In this document: positions 15,974 to 25,068 of the stretch, piece after piece
How positions within the stretch are numbered: the stretch's first letter is position 1
Layout of the letters: each line of letters opens with the position of its first letter
Assembly (NCBI GenBank): GCA_944382905.1
Contig: CALWNU010000028.1
Span: 39,779-103,778 of the forward strand
Reading direction: 5' to 3'
Source: an uncultured Clostridia bacterium
Lineage (GTDB): Bacteria; Bacillota; Clostridia; Oscillospirales; Ruminococcaceae
Length of the DNA: 64,000 nt
Made by a program: the position numbers and the translations under genes
Notes under the pieces: generated by a model
The model's input: the letters and a program-made list of their open reading frames with translations, nothing else
Told to the model about the DNA's origin: nothing
Databases searched by the model: none

Positions 15974-16647
15974 TTTATTCCCGCCCCTATCTTCTCCTGA
16001 ATGACTGCCAAAACCGCCGACACGGACTGTTGGAAATCCAAATGGGTCGTATCCACCAGTACGGCGTCCTCCGCTCGCCGCAGCGGAGACACAGCGCGGT
16101 TCATATCGTTCTCGTCCCGTTTTTGGACCTCTTTCAATACTTCGTCCAAACTGGCGCCTTCCCCTTTTTGCTGCAGTTCTATGAATCTGCGCCGGGCCCG
16201 TTCTTCCACTGCCGCGGTCAGATAAATCTTAACCTGGGCATGGGGCAGCACCGTCGTCCCGATATCCCTGCCGTCCATGATGACGTTGTTTTCCCGCGCA
16301 ATGGCCTGCTGCTGATCGAACAGAAATTGACGGACCACGGTTAATGCGGATACGGCAGACGCCGCAGAGGAAACCTCCGGGGTACGAATGCGCCCGGTAA
16401 TGTTTTCCCCGTTCCGATATACCTGCTGTTCCCCGCCAGAATACCCAAAGGATATCTCAAGCCCCTGCAAACGCCTGCAAACTGCTTGCGCATCCGCGGG
16501 ATCAATTTTGTTTTCCAGCATATCATACGCCACCGCCCGGTACAAGGCGCCGGTATCCACATACAAAAAGCCGATACGCTTGGCCGCTTCCCGGGAAATC
16601 GTACTCTTTCCGGCACCCGCCGGTCCGTCAATTGCTACCGCATACAT
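15970..16647 (-). CDS. cmk: Cytidylate kinase
   Basis: This 225-residue kinase phosphorylates CMP and dCMP. The P-loop is GPAGAGKSTISREAAKRIG at residues 8 onward; VDTGALYRA, MDGRDIGTTVLP and the lid ERARRRFIEL follow. The ATG at 16647 (MYAVAIDG) has AAAAAAGGAGAATC upstream; a longer in-frame extension overlaps the preceding gene and was rejected. Cmk genes next to plsC and the IspH/S1 fusion are a recurring clostridial arrangement. Confidence 0.95.
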   Translation of the reverse strand: MYAVAIDGPAGAGKSTISREAAKRIGFLYVDTGALYRAVAYDMLENKIDPADAQAVCRRLQGLEISFGYSGGEQQVYRNGENITGRIRTPEVSSAASAVSALTVVRQFLFDQQQAIARENNVIMDGRDIGTTVLPHAQVKIYLTAAVEERARRRFIELQQKGEGASLDEVLKEVQKRDENDMNRAVSPLRRAEDAVLVDTTHLDFQQSVSAVLAVIQEKIGAGIK

Positions 16648-17896
16648 ATTGATTCTCCTTTTTTCCCATGCTTTCGCCTGCAACGAAACCTGTGGAAAAC
16701 GCAATTTGCAGGTTAAAGCCGCCTGTTCTTGCATCCAAGTCCAATACTTCGCCGGCAAAAAACAGCCCGCGGCATAATTTGGATTCCATGGTTTGCGGCG
16801 CTACCTCTTTCACGCAAACCCCTCCCGCTGTGACAATCGCCTCTTCTACCGGGCGCAGCGCTTTTGGGGTAAGCGAGAGATGCTTGATCATCCGGCAAAG
16901 GCGCTCGCGCTGTTCTCGGGTGATCTGATGTACCTTTTCCTCCGGCGGAATTTCACTCAGCCGGACCATCACCGGAATCAATTTGCGCGGCAGCAAGCCG
17001 GAAAGCGCGTTAAAAAAGTCTTTGTTCCGGTTTGCATCAAAATCCCGCAGGACCCTCTGTTCTAGCTGCTTTTCGTCCAAAGCCGGCTTTAGGTCAATCT
17101 CCATGCGGTATCGGGAAAGATCCTGGCGCAAAAAGGTGCTTGCCGTGAGGACCAGCGGACCGGATATGCCAAAGTGGGTAAACAGCATTTCTCCCAATTC
17201 CTCGTACAGTGGTTTTTTCTTCTTTTCTTCCCAGAGGGTGAGCGTGACATTTTTTAACGAAAGCCCCATGCATTCCCGGCACCAGGTCTGCTGCGTTTCA
17301 ATGGGGATCAGCGAAGCCCTGGGCGGGATGATGCTGTGCCCAGCCTGCGCCGCCAGTTCGTAGCCGTCTCCCGTGGATCCGGTCAGCGGATAGCTTTTCC
17401 CGCCGGTCGCCACCAGGACCTGCGGCGCAAAAAGATCGGTTCCGTCTTGGCAGTGAACGCCGCGGACTTCTCCATCCTCTAGCAATAGCCGCTCTACCCG
17501 CTGATGCAGAAAATCAACGCCCGCCCGTTTGACGGAAAGGACCAACGCGTCCACAATGTTCACCGCCCGATCCGAATCCGGAAAAACCCGGTTGCCCCGT
17601 TCCACTTTCAGCGGGACACCCAGCGCGCGGAAAAAAGACATCGTTTTGGCAGGAGGAAACCGGTGAATCGGCCCCAAAAGGAATTTGGCGTTAGAGCAAA
17701 CTTGCTGCAGAAATTCTTCTTCGCTGCAGTCGTTGGTTACGTTGCAGCGCCCTTTTCCCGTGATCATGACTTTGCGCGCCATGCGGGGATTGCGTTCCAC
17801 CACCAGCACCCGTGCGCCGTTTTGCGCGGCAGTGCCCGCAGCCAGCAAACCGGCAGCGCCTCCCCCGACGACGATGGCATCATACTCTTGCATCAT
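16628..17896 (-). CDS. HI0933/BaiN-type FAD-dependent oxidoreductase
   Basis: This 422-residue flavoprotein begins with a Rossmann dinucleotide motif (VVGGGAAGLLAAGTAAQ). It carries the family blocks GKGRCNVTN and ATGGKSYPLTGSTGDGY, and ends with an FAD-binding block (AGEVLDLDARTGGFNLQ). The family is often named aminoacetone oxidase or NAD(P)/FAD-dependent oxidoreductase, but the substrate is generally unknown and cannot be assigned here. It overlaps rpiR by four bases and cmk by about 20. The start ATG at 17896 follows GAGGATTCTCATCA. Confidence 0.88.
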   Translation of the reverse strand: MMQEYDAIVVGGGAAGLLAAGTAAQNGARVLVVERNPRMARKVMITGKGRCNVTNDCSEEEFLQQVCSNAKFLLGPIHRFPPAKTMSFFRALGVPLKVERGNRVFPDSDRAVNIVDALVLSVKRAGVDFLHQRVERLLLEDGEVRGVHCQDGTDLFAPQVLVATGGKSYPLTGSTGDGYELAAQAGHSIIPPRASLIPIETQQTWCRECMGLSLKNVTLTLWEEKKKKPLYEELGEMLFTHFGISGPLVLTASTFLRQDLSRYRMEIDLKPALDEKQLEQRVLRDFDANRNKDFFNALSGLLPRKLIPVMVRLSEIPPEEKVHQITREQRERLCRMIKHLSLTPKALRPVEEAIVTAGGVCVKEVAPQTMESKLCRGLFFAGEVLDLDARTGGFNLQIAFSTGFVAGESMGKKENQYVCGSN

Positions 17897-18765
17897 TGAT
17901 GAGAATCCTCAATTTTTTCATATACGTTGTATTCGTCCCAAATCTGTTCCAGCCGCTCGTATATGCTGGAAATTTCGTCCTTTTTCCGAATCCCAATGGC
18001 AACAATCAGCGCGTTGATCAAACTCAGCGGCGCAACCAAAGAATCCACAAAAGACGCCATATCGCTGCGCGCCAGCAGCAAATGGTCTGCAATTTCCGCA
18101 ATGGGGGACAGATCCGAGTCTGTAATGGCTATTACCTTTGCGCCATTTTTCTTAGCGAAACGGGCCGCATTGACCGTGCGCTTGGAATAGCGCGGAAAGG
18201 TGATGCCGATAAACACGTCCCCTTCCCGAATGCGCATGATCTGCTCAAACATTTCACTGGTGCTGGTGGTATTCACCAAACGCACGCTTTCGAAAATCTG
18301 GTTAAAATAAAAGCTCATAAAACCGGACAACGCTGAAGCGCTGCGTACGCCAAGAATATAAATGTTCTTGGCATTTACAATGATATCCACCGCCTGCTCA
18401 AAATCTTCCACCGACGCTTTTTCCATGGTGCGGCGGATTTTTTCAATATCCAGGTTCAGCACCTTATGCAGGACGTCGCCCTCGCCAATTTGGTCGCTGA
18501 TCACCTCCATGCGCTGCACTGCCGTTAAGCGGTTTCGGATCAGTTCCTGCAACGCGCGCTGCAATTGAGGATATCCCTCAAATCCCAGTTCGGATGCAAA
18601 TCGAACAACCGTGGACTCGCTGACGCCGACTGTCGTTCCCAGTTTTGCAGCGGTCATAAACGCCGCTTTATCGTAATGGTTCAAAATATATTGCGCAATC
18701 CGTTTTTGCCCTTTGGAAAATCCGGGAATTTGTTGTGTGATCGAATGAATCAAATCCCTGCTCAT
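17893..18765 (-). CDS. MurR/RpiR-family transcriptional regulator
   Basis: This 290-residue regulator has an N-terminal RpiR helix-turn-helix (TTVGVSESTVVRFASELGFE, about residues 45-65). A SIS sugar-phosphate-binding domain follows, containing YILGVRSASALSGF and ITDSDLSPIAEIADH. Members sense phosphosugars or amino sugars and regulate their catabolism. I start at ATG 18765 because AAAGGGTGG is suitably spaced; an in-frame GTG at 18774 sits directly against that site. It is the first gene of the operon leading to ispH/S1. No sugar genes are adjacent, so the effector is unknown. Confidence 0.88.
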   Translation of the reverse strand: MSRDLIHSITQQIPGFSKGQKRIAQYILNHYDKAAFMTAAKLGTTVGVSESTVVRFASELGFEGYPQLQRALQELIRNRLTAVQRMEVISDQIGEGDVLHKVLNLDIEKIRRTMEKASVEDFEQAVDIIVNAKNIYILGVRSASALSGFMSFYFNQIFESVRLVNTTSTSEMFEQIMRIREGDVFIGITFPRYSKRTVNAARFAKKNGAKVIAITDSDLSPIAEIADHLLLARSDMASFVDSLVAPLSLINALIVAIGIRKKDEISSIYERLEQIWDEYNVYEKIEDSHQ

Positions 18766-18798
18766 CACTTCCACCCTTTCTTCCTGTCTCTGGCTTCA

Positions 18799-18827
18799 AT
18801 TTTATCGTTCCTCCCAGAAAAATGCAA
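18799..18827 (-). promoter_or_regulatory. Promoter of the rpiR operon
   Basis: On the minus strand TTGCAT (18822-18827), a 17-base spacer and TAAAAT (18799-18804) lie about 35 bases upstream of rpiR. Confidence 0.72.
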
Positions 18828-18870
18828 GAGATTTTGCAGGAAATTCATTCATATCCTACTTTTTTGCTCA

Positions 18871-18902
18871 TAAAAAGACGGAAGGAATGAATTCCTTCCG
18901 TC
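18871..18902 (-). terminator. Terminator of spoVG
   Basis: GACGGAAGGAA and TTCCTTCCGTC form an 11-bp stem with loop TGAA on either strand. The minus-strand transcript continues into TTTTTATG, a few bases after the spoVG stop. Confidence 0.88.
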
Positions 18903-18909
18903 CTGCGGT

Positions 18910-19209
18910 TCACCAGTGATTCTTTTCTCCAGTTTCGGCAAACGCCTCCTGCTGGGAAAGATGTTTTTGATATTCTTCCAAGATCAGGCCTTCCAACGTT
19001 TGGCGTCCTTCCATCGTGATCGGATGGACAATATCCCGAAAGACGCCGTTATCATCCTTCCGGCTCGGCATCGCCACAAAAAGCCGCTCGCTTCCTTCGA
19101 TGACCTTAATATCATGTACGGCCAAATCCTGATCGATGGTTACGGAGACCAGGGCTTTCAGTTTCCCTTCTGGGTAGGTTCTTCTGATACGGATATCTGT
19201 TACATTCAT
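18910..19209 (-). CDS. spoVG: Septation/sporulation regulator SpoVG
   Basis: This 99-residue SpoVG protein begins MNVTDIRIRR and carries the family blocks ALVSVTIDQDLAVHDIKVI and FVAMPSRKDDNGVFRDIVHPIT. SpoVG is a small nucleic-acid-binding regulator affecting septation, sporulation and envelope genes. The gene is single, divergent from murC and followed by its own terminator. The length is normal. I looked for a sigma-H-like promoter in the 157-base gap to murC and found no convincing match. Confidence 0.95.
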   Translation of the reverse strand: MNVTDIRIRRTYPEGKLKALVSVTIDQDLAVHDIKVIEGSERLFVAMPSRKDDNGVFRDIVHPITMEGRQTLEGLILEEYQKHLSQQEAFAETGEKNHW

Positions 19210-19302
19210 CGTGATCTTCCCTTCTTGTTGATGCTGTTAGTATGGGGAAAATGGAAAATTTTATTCCATGGGATAAAATCTTCTCAAAATTTTGAAAAGG
19301 TG

Positions 19303-19331
19303 TTTATTTTGTCTGCGCAAAGCAATATAAT
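19303..19331 (+). promoter_or_regulatory. Probable promoter of murC
   Basis: TTTATT (19303-19308), 17 bases, TATAAT (19326-19331). The -10 is perfect and the -35 weak. It is 35 bases upstream of the murC start. Confidence 0.6.
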
Positions 19332-19366
19332 AGGGTCAGGAAGCAAATCGTTGGGAGGGTACCCTT

Positions 19367-20743
19367 GTGTGCGGCAGCTATGAAGAAATTTTAAAACAGA
19401 AAAAACATTTCCATTTTATTGGGATCGGCGGGTCAGGCATGTTCCCGCTGGTTCAGATTTTACATCAGAAAGGCTGCTACATTACCGGATCGGACAACAA
19501 TGAAACGGATACTGTAGAATATGAACGCAGCCAGCTCGGCATCCCGGTCCATATCGGGCACGACCCGGCAAACCTGGCCGGCGCGGACTGCGTCATTTAT
19601 ACCGCTGCCGTTTCGCCGGAAAATCCGGAACTAAAAGCGGCCTTGGATTCCGGCATTCTGGTTTTGGAGCGCGCGAAAATGCTGGGGCTGATTTCACAAG
19701 GGTATCACAACGCGCTGTGCGTGTCCGGCACCCACGGGAAAACGACGACCTCCGCGATGATCACCCAGATTTTACTCGGCTGCGGCATGGACCCTTCGGT
19801 GGTCATCGGGGGGAAACTGCCGCTGCTGCATGGCAGCGGGCGCGTGGGAAAAAGCGGCCTGCTGGTCTGCGAAGCGTGCGAATTCAACGACCATTTTCTG
19901 GAGCTTTCCCCAGATATCTCGGTCATTTTGAACATTGACGCCGACCATTTGGAGTATTTTGGATCCCTGGAAAATATTATCCGTTCTTTCCGAACATTCG
20001 CCCAAAAAACAAGCCGCACGCTGATTGTAAACGGGGACGATTCCAATACCCGGAAGGCGGTCCAGGACCTGACGGGAAAAGAAATCATCACTTTTGGATA
20101 CGATCCTGCCTGCGATTACTCCGCGGCTGACATCTCTTACCATCCGGAAACCAAAACCACCTTTTCGCTTCTGCACCACGGGAAAAAGGTCATCGACATC
20201 GCGCTGTCCATTCCCGGCAAGCATAACATCCTCAATGCGGTGGCTGCCTGCGCCGCCTGTTTGCAGGTGGGCGTTCCGCCGCAAGCCCTCGCCGCCCAGT
20301 TAAAGGACTTTCATGGCGCGCACCGGCGTTTTGAGATTTTAGGCACGAAAAACGGTATCACCATCGCCGACGATTATGCCCACCACCCCACCGAACTGGC
20401 GGCTACCTTAAAAGCGGCGAAGGAGATGCATTTTGGGCAGGTTTGGGCCGTGTTTCAGCCATTCACCTACTCCAGAACCAAAATTTTATTTGACGAATTC
20501 GTACAGGTGCTTCCCATTGCCGACCATGTGATTCTAGCCCCGATTATGGGCGGACGGGAGACCAATCAATACGGGATTACGTCAGAAGATCTGGCCGCAA
20601 AGATTCCGGGAAGCATTTGCCTGCCTTCCTTTGAAGCAATTGCTTCGTATGCGTTGTCTCATGCATCACCGGGGGATCTGGTCATCACCTTGGGATGCGG
20701 CGATATCAACAAGTGCTCCAAAATGATGGTGGAACACCGTTAG
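19367..20743 (+). CDS. murC: UDP-N-acetylmuramate--L-alanine ligase
   Basis: This 458-residue Mur ligase adds L-alanine to UDP-MurNAc in peptidoglycan synthesis. FIGIGGSGM near residue 17 binds the UDP-sugar, SGTHGKTTTSAMI near 119 is the ATP-binding P-loop, and LNIDADHLEYFG, PGKHNILNAVAA and DDYAHHPTE follow in order. The start is a GTG at 19367 with GGGAGGG seven bases upstream. The gene is on its own, between spoVG and the lysC operon, and ends in a bidirectional terminator. Confidence 0.95.
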   Translation: MCGSYEEILKQKKHFHFIGIGGSGMFPLVQILHQKGCYITGSDNNETDTVEYERSQLGIPVHIGHDPANLAGADCVIYTAAVSPENPELKAALDSGILVLERAKMLGLISQGYHNALCVSGTHGKTTTSAMITQILLGCGMDPSVVIGGKLPLLHGSGRVGKSGLLVCEACEFNDHFLELSPDISVILNIDADHLEYFGSLENIIRSFRTFAQKTSRTLIVNGDDSNTRKAVQDLTGKEIITFGYDPACDYSAADISYHPETKTTFSLLHHGKKVIDIALSIPGKHNILNAVAACAACLQVGVPPQALAAQLKDFHGAHRRFEILGTKNGITIADDYAHHPTELAATLKAAKEMHFGQVWAVFQPFTYSRTKILFDEFVQVLPIADHVILAPIMGGRETNQYGITSEDLAAKIPGSICLPSFEAIASYALSHASPGDLVITLGCGDINKCSKMMVEHR

Positions 20744-20766
20744 CGCTTTGAAAAAAGCATAGAAAT

Positions 20767-20804
20767 AAAAAAGAATGGGATGCAGATCATCCCATTCTTT
20801 TTTA
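20767..20804. terminator. Bidirectional terminator between murC and lysC
   Basis: AAAAAAGAATGGGATG and CATCCCATTCTTTTTT form a perfect stem with a short loop. It can stop both convergent transcripts. Confidence 0.92.
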
Positions 20805-20821
20805 TTTGCATTTACGATTAT

Positions 20822-22039
20822 TTATTGCGGCAAATCCGCCAAGAACGCATCATGGATCGCCGCCACCGCGCGGGTGGAATCCTGGGCGTCGATCAAAACA
20901 GAAATCTTGATTTCGCTGGTGGAAATCATCTGAATGTTGATATTGGCATCCATTAACGCCTCAAACATTTTCGCTGCCACGCCGGGATTGCTCTGCATCC
21001 CCGCGCCGACCACAGAAACCTTCGAGATGTTTTCCGCCCGCTCTACCGACTGGAACCGAAGCACGTCTTTTAACGATTCCGCCACTTTCACCGCTTCTTC
21101 CAGGTTTCCCTTCGACACGGTAAAGCTGATGTCTTTGGTCCCGTCGCGGCCAATAGACTGCAAAATAATATCCACATCGATTTTTTTCGAAGCCAGCTCA
21201 GCAAACAACCGGAATGCGATGCCGGGGCTGTCCGGCACGCCGACTACAGAAATTCTTGCCACATCGTTGTCTCTCGCTACCCCTTTGATCAACATTTTTT
21301 CCACGTCTGTTACCTCCTTGACTTTGGTCCCGGGTTTGCGCTCTAAGCTGGAAAGCACTTCCAAATTGACATTGTATTTTTTGGCCATTTCCACCGACCG
21401 GTTATGTAGGACATTGGCTCCCAAGCTAGCCAATTCCAGCATTTCATCGTAAGTAATTTCCTCTAATTTCTGAGCGTTGGGGACAATCCGCGGGTCGGCG
21501 GTGTAAACGCCGTCCACATCCGTGTAAATCTGGCACAGGTCTGCATGGAACGCTGCCGCCAACGCCACCGCGCTGGTATCGGAACCACCGCGGCCCAATG
21601 TCGTAATATTGTCATACCGGTTGATCCCCTGGAATCCCGCCACCACCACAATATTGTGCTTTTCAATCTCGTTTTCGATCCGCTCTTTTTGAATCCGCCG
21701 GATCCTGGCTTTGCTGTAATTGGAATCCGTGACAAATCCAGCCTGCGGGCCGGTCAAGGAAACCACCGGATAGCCCAGCCGCTCAATCGCCATGGCTAGC
21801 AGCGCAATGGAAATTTGCTCACCGGTGGAGAGCAGGACGTCCATTTCCCGTTTGGAGGGATTGGGGTTGATCTGCGCCGCTTTTTCAATCAAATCGTCCG
21901 TCGTATCCCCCTGGGCCGACACGACTACGATCACGTCGTTTCCTTTTTCGTATGTATCGGTTACAATATGCGCCACATTGAATACCCGCTCGGTATTCTC
22001 CACCGAAGAACCGCCAAATTTCTGAACGATTAAACTCAT
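20822..22039 (-). CDS. lysC: Aspartate kinase
   Basis: This 405-residue aspartokinase catalyses the first step of lysine, threonine and methionine synthesis. The N-terminal MSLIVQKFGGSSV is the hallmark; GRGGSDTSAVALAA and YTDVDGVYTADPR lie in the kinase domain. Two C-terminal ACT domains (from about residue 265) confer allosteric feedback. The start overlaps the thrB stop by four bases. It is the last gene in the operon ACT regulator - hom - thrB - lysC, so flux is probably toward threonine, though the feedback amino acid cannot be told from the sequence. Confidence 0.95.
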   Translation of the reverse strand: MSLIVQKFGGSSVENTERVFNVAHIVTDTYEKGNDVIVVVSAQGDTTDDLIEKAAQINPNPSKREMDVLLSTGEQISIALLAMAIERLGYPVVSLTGPQAGFVTDSNYSKARIRRIQKERIENEIEKHNIVVVAGFQGINRYDNITTLGRGGSDTSAVALAAAFHADLCQIYTDVDGVYTADPRIVPNAQKLEEITYDEMLELASLGANVLHNRSVEMAKKYNVNLEVLSSLERKPGTKVKEVTDVEKMLIKGVARDNDVARISVVGVPDSPGIAFRLFAELASKKIDVDIILQSIGRDGTKDISFTVSKGNLEEAVKVAESLKDVLRFQSVERAENISKVSVVGAGMQSNPGVAAKMFEALMDANINIQMISTSEIKISVLIDAQDSTRAVAAIHDAFLADLPQ

Positions 22040-22947
22040 TGGAAGTGTTCCCCCTCTTCTTCTAATACACGAGCGCCTACATTAGTGACAGACAGCTCGT
22101 GGATTTGCCATTGGCAAAGTCCCAACGCATCGCACCCCGCGCGCATCTGCGAAACGAAATCCCGTTTTTCCCTGTTGACAATCGCCATCAAGGTGGATCC
22201 GGCCCCACTGATATAGGCCGCGTAAGCGCCGTACTGGTAGGCAAGATCAAACACCTCGTGCGCGCCATGGATCAAGGAAAGACGGTAAGGCTGGTGCAGC
22301 CTGTCGTCGCATGCCACTTTTAAATTGTGGTAATTGCCCGAGTACAAAGACACGGACATCAACGCCGCACGGGAAAGATTGAAGACGGCGTCCTGATGGG
22401 AAACATCCCTTGGCAGGGCCTGCCGCGCGAAAGAAGTTTGCAACTCAAAATTCGGCACAATCGCCACAAAGCTCAGATCCTGTGCGATGGCCTGTTTGAC
22501 ATAATAGACCTTCCCTTTTTCCAACACAGCCGTCACCAACCCGCCCAGCAAAGCCGGTGTGGCGTTGTCCGGATGCCCTTCCAACGTGGCCGCGATGTTC
22601 ACCAATTCCCGTTGGCACAACGGGCTTCCCAACAGATGGTTGGCACCGACAATCCCACCTACAATGCAGGCGGAAGAACTCCCCAGGCCCCTGGCCATTG
22701 GGATTCGGTTGGTCTGCCGGATCTTCATCCCTTTCAACGGCTTGCCACACAAATCATAAAGATACCGAGCGCTCTGATACACCAGATTGGTTTCATCCGT
22801 GGGAATGGGGATTGCGTCGGTGGCGCAAATTTCCACCCGGTCCGACTCTTCCATTTCAATGTCATTGTACATGGTAACCGCCAAGCCCAGCGAATCAAAT
22901 CCGGAGCCGATATTCGCACTGGTGGCAGGGATCTGTACTTTTATCAT
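22036..22947 (-). CDS. thrB: Homoserine kinase
   Basis: This 303-residue GHMP kinase phosphorylates L-homoserine. It begins MIKVQIPATSANIGSGFDSL, and the ATP-binding PMARGLGSSSACIVGG lies near residue 85. The ATG at 22947 is preceded by GGAGAAAGGAGAACG; a longer upstream frame was rejected on this basis. It lies 22 bases after hom and overlaps lysC by four. Product and neighbours together give the route aspartate to phosphohomoserine apart from asd and thrC, which are not in the window. Confidence 0.94.
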   Translation of the reverse strand: MIKVQIPATSANIGSGFDSLGLAVTMYNDIEMEESDRVEICATDAIPIPTDETNLVYQSARYLYDLCGKPLKGMKIRQTNRIPMARGLGSSSACIVGGIVGANHLLGSPLCQRELVNIAATLEGHPDNATPALLGGLVTAVLEKGKVYYVKQAIAQDLSFVAIVPNFELQTSFARQALPRDVSHQDAVFNLSRAALMSVSLYSGNYHNLKVACDDRLHQPYRLSLIHGAHEVFDLAYQYGAYAAYISGAGSTLMAIVNREKRDFVSQMRAGCDALGLCQWQIHELSVTNVGARVLEEEGEHFQ

Positions 22948-22969
22948 ATGCCGTTCTCCTTTCTCCGGT

Positions 22970-24199
22970 TCATCCAAGCAGGCGGATTTTTCCTAGGATC
23001 TGTACATCCTTTCCCATCCGCCGTTCGCATTCTATCGCCTGTTGCTCCGACAGCACCCCGGTGACAAACGCGACCTCGTCCGTCGGGCGCCCCGGCCGGT
23101 CCAGATTTTGTACCATTCCCCATCCCTCTGCGATTTTCTCTTGGGAAACGGCGCCCCGCAGCCGGTAATAAAACGCGTGCCGATATTCGGACAGCGGCGC
23201 CACGGTATCCGCATTGGAATCTTTCCAGGTCAGGGACTGGCTGGTTTGGGAGGATTTGGCAATATGGACGATATCCGCAACCACTGCGGAAGCGGTAGGC
23301 AGTTTGCCGGCGCCTTTTCCATAAAACATCACATCTCCGGTGGCGTCCGCACGCAGCAGCACACCGTTGAACACATCGTCCACCCGAGATAGCTGGTTGG
23401 AAAAAGGAACCCAGGCAGGGCTGACCAGGACCTCATTTTTGCCATTGGGCAGCCGTTTGGCCTTTCCAATGAGTTTGACGGCGTACCCCGCGCGCTGCGC
23501 ATAGGACACATCTTCCAGCGTAATCCCCCGGATCCCTTCGGTGTATACTTCCTTGGGATACACATGCTTGCCAAACGCCAGCGAAGCGAGAATACAGATT
23601 TTGCGGCAGGCGTCGATTCCATCCACATCCGCATCCGGATTCTTTTCCGCATAGCCCAGCTGCTGTGCCAGCGCCAACGCGTCTGAAAACTCCATATGAT
23701 CTTGAATCATTTTCGTAAGAATAAAATTGGTGGTACCGTTTAAAATCCCGTCGATCTCATCAATTCTGTTCGCAGCAAGGCAAAGATGCATCGGGCGAAT
23801 GATCGGGATTCCGCCCCCTACGCTGGCTTCAAAAAAGAAATTCACATTTTTTTCCTTTGCCAACGCCAGCAGCTGCGCCCCCTTCTCCGCCACCAGCTCT
23901 TTGTTGGAGGTGACAACGCTTTTCCCCTGTCCCAAACAGGCTTTGACATACTCATACGCAGGATGCAGCCCGCCCATCGCTTCCACCACAATACGGATGG
24001 ACGAATCCTCCAGAATATCTTCCACCCGTTTTGTAAACCGGTCCGCATACGGAGTCTGCGGAAAATCCCGCAGATCCAAAATTTTTGCGCAGTACAGCGG
24101 TTCTCCTGCTTTTTGGGCCAGGGATTCGGTTTTTTCTTCCAGCAACTGCGCAACGCCGGAACCTACGACGCCATGCCCCATCAACGCAACCTTGATCAT
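22970..24199 (-). CDS. hom: Homoserine dehydrogenase
   Basis: This 409-residue oxidoreductase reduces aspartate semialdehyde to homoserine. It has the N-terminal NAD(P)-binding GHGVVGSGVAQLL, the catalytic region GGGIPIIRPM and NGTTNFILTKM near residue 155, and the acid block YAEKNPDADVDGIDA. A C-terminal ACT domain (about residues 330-409) provides threonine feedback in relatives. The start is the ATG at 24199, 22 bases after the ACT-domain gene. Confidence 0.95.
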   Translation of the reverse strand: MIKVALMGHGVVGSGVAQLLEEKTESLAQKAGEPLYCAKILDLRDFPQTPYADRFTKRVEDILEDSSIRIVVEAMGGLHPAYEYVKACLGQGKSVVTSNKELVAEKGAQLLALAKEKNVNFFFEASVGGGIPIIRPMHLCLAANRIDEIDGILNGTTNFILTKMIQDHMEFSDALALAQQLGYAEKNPDADVDGIDACRKICILASLAFGKHVYPKEVYTEGIRGITLEDVSYAQRAGYAVKLIGKAKRLPNGKNEVLVSPAWVPFSNQLSRVDDVFNGVLLRADATGDVMFYGKGAGKLPTASAVVADIVHIAKSSQTSQSLTWKDSNADTVAPLSEYRHAFYYRLRGAVSQEKIAEGWGMVQNLDRPGRPTDEVAFVTGVLSEQQAIECERRMGKDVQILGKIRLLG

Positions 24200-24221
24200 T
24201 TGACAACTACCCCCATCTTTC

Positions 24222-24665
24222 CTAATGTCCCGAGAGAAACTTCATGTCCAATACTCCCGGCAATTGTCTGGCCTTTTCCAGAAGTTCTTCCTCCGAACAG
24301 GTCAATTGATCGGTTCGGATGGAAATCGACACCGGCGCAACCGAATCCACCGGAATATTCTGGTGGATGGTCAGAATATTGCCGCCGCTGCCGGACAGCT
24401 CCGCCATCAAGGAGGAAAGCACGCCGGGTTCGTCTACCAGCGAGGCGGAAATCGTCATAATGCTGTCGCTGAGCCGGGTATTATACTCGTGAATAAAATC
24501 TTTATATTTGTAAAAAGCGCTGCGGGAAATTCCTACGATTTTCGCCGCCTGCGATGCGTTTTTCGCCTTTCCCTGGGCCAACATCTTTTTTGCCTGAATC
24601 ACTTTAAAATAAATTTCCGGCAAAATCCGAGAATCCACCAAAAGGTATTTGGGGTATTCGCTCAT
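24222..24665 (-). CDS. ACT domain-containing protein of the PheB/UPF0735 family
   Basis: This 147-residue protein has a short N-terminal helix-turn-helix-like part (NASQAAKIVGISRSAFYKYKD, about residues 37-57). A C-terminal ACT domain follows (SIMTISASLVDEPGVLSSLM onward). ACT domains bind amino acids. The family is called PheB in Bacillus, but a chorismate mutase activity is not established. It is the first gene of the hom-thrB-lysC operon, so I infer an amino-acid-responsive regulatory role. The ATG at 24665 follows GGAGGACAATC. Confidence 0.88.
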   Translation of the reverse strand: MSEYPKYLLVDSRILPEIYFKVIQAKKMLAQGKAKNASQAAKIVGISRSAFYKYKDFIHEYNTRLSDSIMTISASLVDEPGVLSSLMAELSGSGGNILTIHQNIPVDSVAPVSISIRTDQLTCSEEELLEKARQLPGVLDMKFLSGH

Positions 24666-24707
24666 GATTGTCCTCCATATAAAAACGATTGTTTTTGAAT
24701 AAGCTAC

Positions 24708-24736
24708 AATATATCAAATCCCGCCGGAAAGCACAA
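24708..24736 (-). promoter_or_regulatory. Promoter of the ACT-hom-thrB-lysC operon
   Basis: On the minus strand TTGTGC (24731-24736), 17 bases, TATATT (24708-24713). The short leader leaves no room for a T-box or attenuator. Confidence 0.68.
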
Positions 24737-25068
24737 TCTTGAATTCCATGAATTTCTGCGCAATTTTCCCGAAATATCGGCAAAAATGAAAAAATATCGT
24801 CTGTTTTTTCAAAAAAACTTTTGTTTTAAATCGAATTTATTTGTTTTGTCTATTTTTCCTCCCCTTTTCCTTGTGTTTTGTATGGTTTTCCCAACCGCAT
24901 CTTTTTCCAAACATTTTCTAACATAAATAGCAGAAGAACTTCCAAATTAAATAAGAAACCATTCCCGCATTTCGCTGCCGAAAGGGAATGTTTGAAGGGA
25001 TCAGACCGTAAAATGCTAAAACGGATGGTTTTTCTATTTTGGGGATGGATACACAGGGGGCCGGGGAA
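24737..25068. other. AT-rich intergenic region before the AI-2E-family permease gene
   Basis: About 330 bases with poly-A and poly-T runs and no gene-like coding pattern. I see no convincing promoter, terminator or structured RNA in it. Confidence 0.5.

Noticed and set aside
19210..19366. Sigma-H-type promoter for spoVG
   Set aside because: AAGATTTTATCCCATGGAAT has parts of a sigma-H consensus, but the spacing between -35 and -10 elements is too short.
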